This document shows positions 8,175 through 16,646 of a stretch of 35,932 nucleotides of DNA, piece after piece. How positions within the stretch are numbered: the stretch's first letter is position 1; each line of letters begins with the position of its first letter. Source of the stretch: a bacterium. Lineage in GTDB: Bacteria; Coprothermobacterota; Coprothermobacteria; Coprothermobacterales; JAADFF01. A program made the position numbers and the translations under genes. The stretch lies in NCBI GenBank assembly GCA_027063755.1, contig JAMORD010000093.1:1-35932 (forward strand), written 5' to 3'. The notes under the pieces were generated by a model. It did not search any database. It was not told where the DNA came from and saw nothing but the letters and a program-made list of their open reading frames with translations.

Positions 8175-11100
8175 CTATAGGTGACTTCTCAGAAAATGGA
8201 GCAGGGCATCTCCACTTCTTGAAAGCACGAAGAGATGGTTTTTCCCGAATTTTTGCTTATCGTCTGATTCTATGTATATTTTTAATGTAGTATCTTCTTC
8301 TGTGATAACGGCTCCCACAAAGTTGCCTGTTTTAGAGATAACACTCCCTTTCATGGCTGTGGGGAACATGAGAAAATCTTCTTCGTCTGTTCCCTGAATA
8401 TTTATATGTATCCACAGTTTAGGTATATGTTTTTGCTCAAGGTATATCCAACCGCGAGATGCTCCCCATATGGTAAGGGCACTGGTGAGAAAGTCTGTGC
8501 TGGCAGTAATGGGATTGTCGCTACCAGTAAATGCTTCTATAAGTGTAATAATTTGTTCAAGCACCTCATTTTCACTTTGCATGATTCGTATCGTTTCTAT
8601 AAACATTTCTATGAGTTCTGTGGCATCTGAACTGCCAATAAACTTCCCCTTTTCAACTTCCATAGCCGTTTTAATAGCCAGAGCGTAAAAAGGGTCAGAA
8701 AGTTCTATTTCTTCAAGGACAATATCAGACCATTTTGAACCCAAGATATCAAATAGGTGCTTTGCTCTTCTAAAGTGAAAATTGGCAATTTCCCTTGCTG
8801 AATCTATAGCCTTTTTGCCTATAAGGGCGTGGATATATGCAGATAAGAGTTTAAATCCGTTTTTATATAGGTGTTTAGACAGCTTGGTAAGTGATTCAAT
8901 GTCTTGATTGACAATACGAGGATGGCCACTTTTGATCATGTCAGCAACAAGTAGATGTGGAACATGTGGTAGAATCTCATCTACTTTGTATGCGTTCATG
9001 TCATAGGTGTAGTGTTCTGAGTATGGAAGTTCTTCATTGTAGGGTTCTTCCGAAAGCATGTTGTATAGATGCATACTACCCCGAGTAATATCGCCTCCGC
9101 TACGAAAAATGACTTCTTGGGATGCCATGGATAAGAAACCATTGGCCACTTGGGGCATACCGTAGATATGATATGCCAGGGCTATGGAGAGATATATGTA
9201 ATCTCTGTCGTATAGTATGAGACCTTCAATATCAATAAGAGCCAACAATGTATTTATGTATTCCTCAAATTCACTACGACTGAGCATCTGGGCTTTCCAC
9301 TGTATAGCCATACCTATGGCTAAGAATGCCTCAACATTGTAGTAATACACAAAGTACTCAAAGGCCCTTTCCAGATAGTATGTTGCTAGCCACAGATTAC
9401 CTCCCGAGAGGATTAGATACATACCTGTGGTAAACATGCCATATGCCATAAGGTATGGTTCTGTTTCGCTATAGGTATCCTTTAATTTGATGGCCTCAGA
9501 TAGGGCATTGTCATATAGTCTCTTTTTGGCGTATATATGCATGAGAATATCCCTATATCTAAAAGTATGTTCTATAAATGTAGGACATTGTTTATATGTT
9601 TGGTGAAGCCTTGTCAACTCTTCAGATGATATATCTTTATTATTTCTCATTTTGTATCTTATAACGCTATCTATTATCAGGTACTCCATGCAAGGTCCTC
9701 TATCTATGTCGGTGGCAGTTAGAGTAGTGTATATATCGTCCCATCCAATACCGTTAGTAAGCATGGGAAAAGCATAATATAAAATATGGGTAAGGAGCCA
9801 TGGGCTATCGCCGTGGAACATGCGTACGGCTGAGAATATTTCATATCCTCTCTCTCTTCTACCATTTAACATAAATACATGGCCTATTAACAGGTAATAA
9901 TGAGGATGTTCCAATAGTAAGTCGCCAAAACGCTTTTCCATTTCCCATGCTAGTTCCAATGCTTCGGCGAGATTGTTATTTCTTAGTTTGTGAAGTAAAG
10001 CCCCGCTGAGTTTTAATAAAACCAATTTACCATTATCTGATAGATTATCCATTTCGTCTAGGAAATGGTAAATAATAGGAAGAGATAGGTGTGTTTGTCT
10101 TACAAGTTCTCTGCTGAGTTCTATTCTCTCATTGGCATCCTCCACAAGGTGACTAATGAGATGATTGTCTGCTATTGTAGCTAAATCTCCGTACAGGTCA
10201 AGAAGTCCACTTTCTACTATGTGTAATATGTCCGTATGTTTGTTGATACCTACAATAAGACTGGCCGGTATTTCTGTGTGTTTATTACCAAATGCTGCAG
10301 ATATATATTTGATAGTGTCTTTTCCCAGATGCCTTTCAAGATGTTTTATAAGGGATTTTTTATTCTCTGGAATGATGCCCAAATTGCTATCAATATAATG
10401 AAGTATACGAAGTATACTAATAATACTGCTGGTCTTGCCTTCTGAGAGGCTATACAGTGCCAACGTATCTATCTCAGGTAAGTTCATATGTTTTAGTATA
10501 GATGTGATTTCCTCAGGGTCCATTAGTGGAAAGATAGGTATGCCTTCGGGGTCTTTTCTTATAAATAGACCACTTTTGGCGTAAGAAAGTGCTTCCCACA
10601 CACTACTTTTTCTGGCGGAGTCAATATAGTTTTCAAATATAACGGCTACAGGCTTGTCTATGAGTTTTAGCAGTTGTTCAACGGTGAGACCTATCCAATA
10701 ACCTTCCATTTGAGGTATTAGTATGCCCGATGGGCCTTTATAGGCTATATTGGTATACTTAGATAGAATTCTACCGACATTACCGTCATACATTGAGAGT
10801 ATTGATTTAATACTATTTCTTGGTATTAACTTAATGAGACTATCAAGCAATGACTCAACCATGATTTGGTAGGAACTACCAGCTGGTACTGTTATAACAA
10901 CAAATCCTTTACTTCTCAGTTTTTTTATGAGTGCCGAGATGACAAGTCTTTCACCTTCACCTTCAAGTCCTGTAAATGTTATCAGATTGCTATTGCTGTT
11001 GTCAGTAAGTTGGTGAGCCATTTCTTCAATATATGAAGGGATAATAGGGCGGAGTAGCTTCCATTGCTGAAGTTGCGTGTAGCTAACAATATTGTCTAAA

Positions 11101-11498
11101 CCCGCCAATCCCTTAGATTGCAGAATCTTGAATATCTTAGTAAGTATGGGGCTATAATTTTTCCATTGGGCTATAGCTTCAATGGCTATTTTATTGGCAA
11201 ACTCGCCTGTCTCTCTACTTCTTAGGAGATGTTCTGATGGTATAAGTTTTAATCCGTTATCTGTCCATACAATACTGTCAAGTCCTAATGGGAGCGCAAT
11301 TTTGATATCTTTTAGTTCGTATAAATAAGATATTATGGCAAGTGATTCACCTAAAGATAAATTCTCAATGGGCCAGCCGTTCGTTTTCACATAGTCTATA
11401 TTATCTAAATTTGCAATAATCTCAGATAATGAAGATGCTTTCTGCCAGTTTTCTATCCATGAAAAGTCACTTTCTTGGTCTATCTCCAGAAAATTCAA
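8175..11498 (-). CDS. 1107-aa multidomain protein: degenerate kinase-like N-terminus, degenerate STAND/AAA-like NTPase region, TPR-like helical repeats, GAF-like C-terminus
   Basis: Single long ORF with TTG start and strong SD (AGGAGGTATTAGCC). GLEGEGER occupies the Walker A position and VAVIFENYIDSARKSS the Walker B/DD-x-x-W-x-D position. The long helical region carries TPR-like pairs (e.g. HPHYYLLIGHVFMLNGRRERGYEIFSAV). C-terminus LTSALTIWGASRGWIYL... is GAF-like. Domain calls are by eye. Confidence 0.6.
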   Translation of the reverse strand: MNFLEIDQESDFSWIENWQKASSLSEIIANLDNIDYVKTNGWPIENLSLGESLAIISYLYELKDIKIALPLGLDSIVWTDNGLKLIPSEHLLRSRETGEFANKIAIEAIAQWKNYSPILTKIFKILQSKGLAGLDNIVSYTQLQQWKLLRPIIPSYIEEMAHQLTDNSNSNLITFTGLEGEGERLVISALIKKLRSKGFVVITVPAGSSYQIMVESLLDSLIKLIPRNSIKSILSMYDGNVGRILSKYTNIAYKGPSGILIPQMEGYWIGLTVEQLLKLIDKPVAVIFENYIDSARKSSVWEALSYAKSGLFIRKDPEGIPIFPLMDPEEITSILKHMNLPEIDTLALYSLSEGKTSSIISILRILHYIDSNLGIIPENKKSLIKHLERHLGKDTIKYISAAFGNKHTEIPASLIVGINKHTDILHIVESGLLDLYGDLATIADNHLISHLVEDANERIELSRELVRQTHLSLPIIYHFLDEMDNLSDNGKLVLLKLSGALLHKLRNNNLAEALELAWEMEKRFGDLLLEHPHYYLLIGHVFMLNGRRERGYEIFSAVRMFHGDSPWLLTHILYYAFPMLTNGIGWDDIYTTLTATDIDRGPCMEYLIIDSVIRYKMRNNKDISSEELTRLHQTYKQCPTFIEHTFRYRDILMHIYAKKRLYDNALSEAIKLKDTYSETEPYLMAYGMFTTGMYLILSGGNLWLATYYLERAFEYFVYYYNVEAFLAIGMAIQWKAQMLSRSEFEEYINTLLALIDIEGLILYDRDYIYLSIALAYHIYGMPQVANGFLSMASQEVIFRSGGDITRGSMHLYNMLSEEPYNEELPYSEHYTYDMNAYKVDEILPHVPHLLVADMIKSGHPRIVNQDIESLTKLSKHLYKNGFKLLSAYIHALIGKKAIDSAREIANFHFRRAKHLFDILGSKWSDIVLEEIELSDPFYALAIKTAMEVEKGKFIGSSDATELIEMFIETIRIMQSENEVLEQIITLIEAFTGSDNPITASTDFLTSALTIWGASRGWIYLEQKHIPKLWIHINIQGTDEEDFLMFPTAMKGSVISKTGNFVGAVITEEDTTLKIYIESDDKQKFGKNHLFVLSRSGDALLHFLRSHL

Positions 11499-11561
11499 GG
11501 CTAATACCTCCTTATAGATATATATTACTATATAAAGGGATGTTTTAAGGAGGGGTGATAT

Positions 11562-12152
11562 GTGTCGTATATAGAGGAAGTTCGCTATGTATGTGGAGAC
11601 AGACCTGATGTTGTAGATGCGTTTGAAAAAGTTAACAGGAAGTTGTTTCTTTCTCGTTCATATCGTAGATATGCAGATAATGATATGCCGCTTCCTATAG
11701 GTTATGGCCAAACAACTTCACAGCCTTCTCTTATAGCAGATATGATATGTCGTGCTGATATCAAAAGAGGGGATAAGGTCTTAGAGGTTGGAACGGGAAC
11801 AGGATTTGCAGCAGCTATTATGGCAACTATCGGTGCAGATGTTTATACTGTAGAAAAAGTGCCTGAGCTTTACCAAATAGCTAAAGAGAATCTATCATCA
11901 TTTGACAATGTTCATGTATATCTTGCCGGTGATATATTAGGGCTTCCTGAACATGCCCCCTTTGACAAAATAGTTGTGTTTGCCCACGCAGAAGATATAC
12001 CTGTGCAGCTGCTTGAGCAACTAAGAGTGGGCGGTGTAATGATTATACCGGTAGGGGATGAGAGGATACAACATCTGTTGAGAATAGAAAAGACATCGGA
12101 TGGAGACAGGGTAGAGACACTGTATCCTGTAAGGTTTGTCCCACTACGATGA
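11562..12152 (+). CDS. pcm: Protein-L-isoaspartate O-methyltransferase family protein
   Basis: IGYGQTTSQPSLIADMICRADIKRGDKVLEVGTGTGFAAAIMA motifs; GTG start with SD AGGAGGGG. Confidence 0.9.
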   Translation: MSYIEEVRYVCGDRPDVVDAFEKVNRKLFLSRSYRRYADNDMPLPIGYGQTTSQPSLIADMICRADIKRGDKVLEVGTGTGFAAAIMATIGADVYTVEKVPELYQIAKENLSSFDNVHVYLAGDILGLPEHAPFDKIVVFAHAEDIPVQLLEQLRVGGVMIIPVGDERIQHLLRIEKTSDGDRVETLYPVRFVPLR

Positions 12153-12676
12153 TAAAAGACAAGGTTTTTCCTATCATCAGAGAATGTGGTTTAGAGCCTC
12201 TTTGTATAGATAGTGTAAAACATTTGCCTATATCTATAAGGCCCTTATATATGTGTAAATTTGGTTGTCCAGAGTATGGGAAATACCCTTCCTGTCCGCC
12301 CTATACTGGGAGTTTTGATGATATTCTCAGATTCTGGGAGTCGTATAACGCATTTGTACTTGTTACAACAACATATGAGTTTGACGATGATTTTGATGCA
12401 TACAAGAGAAATTTTCAGTATAAATTGATAAACATTCAGAAAAGGCTTCAAGGTTCTAATTTTCCATATGCCTTTGCAATGTTTCCTGGTTCATGTCGCC
12501 TATGCAAAGTGTGCGGTATGCCAAAAGAGTGTTATCGTCCATGGGATGTTAGACCTTCTGTATCTGGTATGGGTGTGGAATTACTTCGTTATTTGCAACA
12601 AAAAGCGAGTAAAATTAATAAAGTGAATATTTATTTGCATACAAGACGATTATTCAGTATAATACTTTTAGGGTGA
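12149..12676 (+). CDS. DUF2284 family predicted metal-binding protein
   Basis: Cys-rich CKFGCPEYGKYPSCPPYTGSFDD...GSCRLCKVCGMPKECYRPWDVRPSVSGMGVE; ATGA overlap with pcm. Confidence 0.85.
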   Translation: MIKDKVFPIIRECGLEPLCIDSVKHLPISIRPLYMCKFGCPEYGKYPSCPPYTGSFDDILRFWESYNAFVLVTTTYEFDDDFDAYKRNFQYKLINIQKRLQGSNFPYAFAMFPGSCRLCKVCGMPKECYRPWDVRPSVSGMGVELLRYLQQKASKINKVNIYLHTRRLFSIILLG

Positions 12677-12691
12677 TTAGTGAATATTTAT
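12623..12691 (+). promoter_or_regulatory. Candidate autoregulatory argR promoter with two ARG-box-like repeats
   Basis: GTGAATATTTAT occurs at 12623-12634 and 12680-12691, flanking TATAAT (12658-12663). Confidence 0.6.
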
Positions 12692-12709
12692 GAAAAAGGA
12701 GTGATGAGA

Positions 12710-13228
12710 GTGACAGACAGCTCACGCTCAAGAAAGAGCACAAAGAAGCGTTTGATGTACCTCCAGAAGCTTCTCAAGGAGGAGTTTTTGGGATCCCAGA
12801 AGGAGATTGTAGATAAACTTCGTGAAGCCGGTTTTAATGCCACACAGAGCACCATATCCAGAGACCTCAAGCGTATTGGTGCTGTGAGAGTTGCACTGCC
12901 TACTGGTGAATACCGTTATATGATTCAGGATTATGCCGTTGAGGGGGTTAATGAGAGGGTTATAGAGATTATTCGCCGTGCCGTAACAGCATTTGAGTAT
13001 AATAGTCCTATTTTGCTTGTTAAGGTAATACCGGGAACAGCCAGTGCCGTTGCCAGGGCTATTGAGTCTTTATCACTGCCACAGATAGCCGGTAGTGTGG
13101 CAGGAGATGACACAATTTTCTTCCTTCTCAAAGAAGGAAGCAATGCTGCAGAAATAGTTACTACCCTCCAGAAAATTGTTGAATTTAATCCAGACGAATC
13201 TATGTCTCTGGAGGATGAAGAAGAGTAA
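12710..13228 (+). CDS. argR: Arginine repressor ArgR
   Basis: LQKLLKEEFLGSQKEIVDKLREAGFNATQSTISRDLKRIGAVRV and C-terminal VVIPGTA-like KVIPGTASAVARAIESL...VAGDDTIFFL. ORF extends upstream to 12680, but SD AAAGGAG supports a start at 12704/12710. Confidence 0.93.
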   Translation: MTDSSRSRKSTKKRLMYLQKLLKEEFLGSQKEIVDKLREAGFNATQSTISRDLKRIGAVRVALPTGEYRYMIQDYAVEGVNERVIEIIRRAVTAFEYNSPILLVKVIPGTASAVARAIESLSLPQIAGSVAGDDTIFFLLKEGSNAAEIVTTLQKIVEFNPDESMSLEDEEE

Positions 13229-13253
13229 AAAATAAAATAGGAGGCGATGCTTT

Positions 13254-15242
13254 ATGAGAGATCCCAAAACTATTCGTAATGTAGCCCTTGTTGGACATCA
13301 CGGCACTGGTAAAACAGCCCTTGCCGAAAAAATACTCATGAAGGTAGGCAAGATTAAGTCTCCCGGTATTTCTGACTTTGACGACTTTGAAAAAGAGCAC
13401 GGCATGTCGGTGAACCTGACACTACTTCCCTTTGAGTATGAAGGGGTTAAGGTTAACATGATTGACACTCCCGGTTATTTAGACTTTGCTGGTGAAGCAT
13501 GTGCAGCACTTCATGTCAGTGAAACGGCTATCTTTGTTCTTGACATCTCTGCCCGTGAGGTTGGTGTACAGGCTGAGAGATTGTGGGATCGTGGTGAAGA
13601 CCATGATATGCCCCGTATTATCTTTGTCAATAAGATGGATAAAGAGGGGGTAAACTTTAGAGAGTATCTTGAGGTTATATGGAATGCCTTTGGAAAGAAA
13701 GCAATGCCCCTTTACCTTCCTATTGGAGAAGGTCCAAACTTCAAGGGGCTTGTATCTATATTTTCCGATGAATTCCCCGAAGAGGTTCAAGACCTTGCTA
13801 ATGAGCTGAAAGAAGAGGTTATGGACCTCGTCGTTGAGATAGATGACGAGATTATGGAGAAATACCTTGGCGGTGAGGAGATTACCAAGGAAGAGATAGG
13901 AAGGGCTATGAAAGAGGCTTTCTTAGAAGGTAATTTTATACCTATTATTCCCGGTTCTGTTGAGAAAGATATCGGCCTTGAGGAGCTTTTAAAAGTTATC
14001 AAAGAAGATGCTCCATCTCCTGCAGAGCGTATTTGGGAGAAGGTGTATACCGCCGATAAGCCATTGGTAGACCAACCCTTTGGGGCTATTACATTTAAGG
14101 TTTATATTGATACATACATTGGCAAGATTGTGCTCTTTAGGGTGTTTGGTGGTTCGTTGAAGAAGGGAGACACTATTCTTGTAAAGGATACAGGTATCCA
14201 AGTGCGTATAAATCACCTTTACGATATATTGGGGAAAGAGCTGACAGAGATTGATGAGATTGGTCCTGGTGACATGGGGGCCATTACTAAGGTAGAAGAA
14301 ATTTCTGCCAACCAGATACTGACAGATCCTAATAACCCAGTGGAACTGACCAAGATTCCTTATCCTCAACCTATTATGCCTATAGCCATAGAGCCCAAGA
14401 CTAAGACGGATCAGGAGAAACTTATGCAGGCTCTTCATAAGTGTAATGAGGAAGATCCATCATTTGAGACATTCTACGATACTGAGATGCACCAGACAGT
14501 GGTAAATTTGCAGGGTGATGTTCAGCAAAAACTGCTTCTTGACAGACTTCACAATAAGTATCATGTTGATGTTAATATAGTTCAACGCAAAGTTCCATAT
14601 AGGGAGACCATTAAGGGTAGGGCACAGGCTGTTGGTAAGTTTATCAAGCAGACCGGTGGTCACGGTCAGTATGCCGTTGTTCATATAGAGATTTGGCCCC
14701 TTGAGAGAGGCAAAGGCTATGAATTTGAAGATGCCATATTTGGTGGTGCCATTTCCCGTACATATATCCCATCTGTGGATAAAGGTGTAAGGGAGCGTAT
14801 GGCCAAAGGTGTTATTGCCGGATACCCTGTTGTTGATGTCCATGTAAAACTCTTTGATGGTAAAGAACATCCTGTTGATTCTTCAGATTATGCATTCCAG
14901 GTTGCCGGTTCATTGGCATTCCAAGAGGCCATGATGAAAGCTAAACCCATACTGCTTGAACCTATTTATAAACTGACTGTAAAAGTGCCTAAGGACTATG
15001 TTGGTGATATTATGGGAGATATTAATTCCAGACGAGGTCGTATTATAGGTATGGATACAGAGGGTAAATATCAGGTTATTATAGCCGAGGTGCCATATGC
15101 TGAACTTATGGACTATGCCCGTGCCATAAGGTCTATTACCGGTGGTAGGGGTACATTTCAGATGGAATTTGACCATTACGCAGAGGTGCCAGCCCATATG
15201 GCGGAAAAGATTATAGCAGAGGCACAGAAAGAGGAAGAGTAA
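13254..15242 (+). CDS. Elongation factor G-like translational GTPase (EF-G-2 type)
   Basis: P-loop GHHGTGKT, switch II DTPGYLDF, NKMD, EF-G domains II-V (GRAQAVGKFIKQTGGHGQYAVV, DINSRRGRIIGMD). Confidence 0.9.
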   Translation: MRDPKTIRNVALVGHHGTGKTALAEKILMKVGKIKSPGISDFDDFEKEHGMSVNLTLLPFEYEGVKVNMIDTPGYLDFAGEACAALHVSETAIFVLDISAREVGVQAERLWDRGEDHDMPRIIFVNKMDKEGVNFREYLEVIWNAFGKKAMPLYLPIGEGPNFKGLVSIFSDEFPEEVQDLANELKEEVMDLVVEIDDEIMEKYLGGEEITKEEIGRAMKEAFLEGNFIPIIPGSVEKDIGLEELLKVIKEDAPSPAERIWEKVYTADKPLVDQPFGAITFKVYIDTYIGKIVLFRVFGGSLKKGDTILVKDTGIQVRINHLYDILGKELTEIDEIGPGDMGAITKVEEISANQILTDPNNPVELTKIPYPQPIMPIAIEPKTKTDQEKLMQALHKCNEEDPSFETFYDTEMHQTVVNLQGDVQQKLLLDRLHNKYHVDVNIVQRKVPYRETIKGRAQAVGKFIKQTGGHGQYAVVHIEIWPLERGKGYEFEDAIFGGAISRTYIPSVDKGVRERMAKGVIAGYPVVDVHVKLFDGKEHPVDSSDYAFQVAGSLAFQEAMMKAKPILLEPIYKLTVKVPKDYVGDIMGDINSRRGRIIGMDTEGKYQVIIAEVPYAELMDYARAIRSITGGRGTFQMEFDHYAEVPAHMAEKIIAEAQKEEE

Positions 15243-15262
15243 AAGATTACTGTTTTATAATA

Positions 15263-15290
15263 TAGGGGCTACCGCCCGGTAGCCCCTATT
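15263..15290 (+). terminator. Stem-loop terminator after the EF-G-like gene
   Basis: ATAGGGGCTACC-GCCC-GGTAGCCCCTAT followed by TGTCTTTT. Confidence 0.75.
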
Positions 15291-15312
15291 GTCTTTTAAG
15301 GAGGTGTTGTTT

Positions 15313-15567
15313 ATGAAAGATCTACTTAGGTGCTTGGCAGAAAAAAAAGGATATGGCATGGTTAAGGTTAAAGATATAGAGGTACTTGTAAGATTTTATG
15401 AACATGGGGAGGAACTCGTTGGTTCCTTTTGGATTCCTCAGGAGAAAACTCAAGAAGGTATCGTGTTTTCTGCGGAAATATATAGAGCCGTTGGGTCTAA
15501 AGATAACATAGATGGGGTTGTAGATGATCTGTTTGAGCATATAAAATCTTTACTTGAGAAGTTGTGA
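15313..15567 (+). CDS. Hypothetical protein, 84 aa
   Basis: ATG preceded by SD AAGGAGGTGTTGTTT; charged soluble protein MKDLLRCLAEKKGYGMVKVKDIEVLVRFYEHGEE... Confidence 0.65.
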   Translation: MKDLLRCLAEKKGYGMVKVKDIEVLVRFYEHGEELVGSFWIPQEKTQEGIVFSAEIYRAVGSKDNIDGVVDDLFEHIKSLLEKL

Positions 15568-16632
15568 AAGTTTTTTTAGTGTTGATATAGCTTGCTTGGA
15601 TTCTTTACCGTGCGAGCGGGCTATTTTTTCAAGGATGGTTATCGTGTTTTCGTATACTTTGATGTTTACGGGGTATGGATGACCGTCCTTGCCCCCATGG
15701 GCGTAGGAAAACACTGCAGGGTCGGTAAAATCTATATTTGTGTCATATAACAGAGCCGATGCCATAGCGAGAGCCCTTATTGATGCAGGTCCAAGCTTTG
15801 ATAGTGCCAACTCATGTATGCTTTGTGGGGGATGTTCGTAAGTTGATAGAATTACCTTTTTTAGGCTACTACTGTATTTTAGACGAACATCATGGTGTGT
15901 TGGCATAAAAAGGCTTATTTGTCCCTCGGAGAGACTTTTGAGAATACTTTCTATTTCTGATGCCTTTATCTCTTTAAAGAGATTAAGAATGTTGTGTTTG
16001 GTTTGCTCTGATTTGGGGGCGGTAAGGTTAAATACTTTCTGTTCAATATTCTTGGTATCAATGCCAGAGTGTGGTGTTGTCAGTGTATTATTGATGTGCT
16101 TATAATGCCAGTGATATCGTCTGGCATATCTATTTTGTGGATTCATGCCTTGCTGAATAACTGTCCACTTCCCATCGGAGGTATATATAATGTTGTGGTG
16201 ATATATGTTATAACCGTCTTGGATCCATGCACTGTCTACTTTGGCGGTAATCTTACTTATATTTTGCAGGTGGGTGGGGGAGACTTTTAAATATTTTCCT
16301 GTATTTTCTATTTCTATTGGGGTTTTGCGCATTGTTCCCCCTTTACCACCGGCTATAAAAAGACCACTATCTGGTGGTAGATTTCCCAGTGCTACTTTTA
16401 TTGCTCCCAGCGTTGTTGTAGTTAGCCCCGAAGAATGCCAATCAAATCCAAGGAAACTGCCGAATGCTTGAAACCAGTATGGATCAGATAGCATGTCAAT
16501 GAATTTGTCAGGTCCAAATTCTATGAGAACTAATTCTATAAAAACCTTGCTTAACTTCACCATTCTTGAGAAAAGCCAGCGAGGGGCTTTACCGCCGTGA
16601 AGTGGTAGATCAGCCTGTCCCGATTTGCGCAT
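15550..16632 (-). CDS. DUF763 domain-containing protein
   Basis: N-terminus RKSGQADLPLHGGKAPRWLFSRMVKLSKVFIELVLIEFGPDKFIDMLSDPYWFQAFGSFLGFDWHSSGLTTTTLGAIK is typical of DUF763. SD AAGGAGTGAGTTT. Confidence 0.9.
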   Translation of the reverse strand: MRKSGQADLPLHGGKAPRWLFSRMVKLSKVFIELVLIEFGPDKFIDMLSDPYWFQAFGSFLGFDWHSSGLTTTTLGAIKVALGNLPPDSGLFIAGGKGGTMRKTPIEIENTGKYLKVSPTHLQNISKITAKVDSAWIQDGYNIYHHNIIYTSDGKWTVIQQGMNPQNRYARRYHWHYKHINNTLTTPHSGIDTKNIEQKVFNLTAPKSEQTKHNILNLFKEIKASEIESILKSLSEGQISLFMPTHHDVRLKYSSSLKKVILSTYEHPPQSIHELALSKLGPASIRALAMASALLYDTNIDFTDPAVFSYAHGGKDGHPYPVNIKVYENTITILEKIARSHGKESKQAISTLKKLSQLLK

Positions 16633-16646
16633 AAACTCACTCCTTT

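Noticed and set aside
8175-11498. Reading the 1107-aa protein as an active antiphage STAND (Avs-like) NTPase
   Set aside because: The Walker A Lys/Thr and Walker B acidic residues are replaced, no effector nuclease/protease/TIR domain is recognisable, and there is no defence-island context.
14460-14870. 136-aa minus-strand ORF and neighbouring antisense ORFs in the EF-G-like gene
   Set aside because: Mirror-frame translations of a strongly conserved gene.
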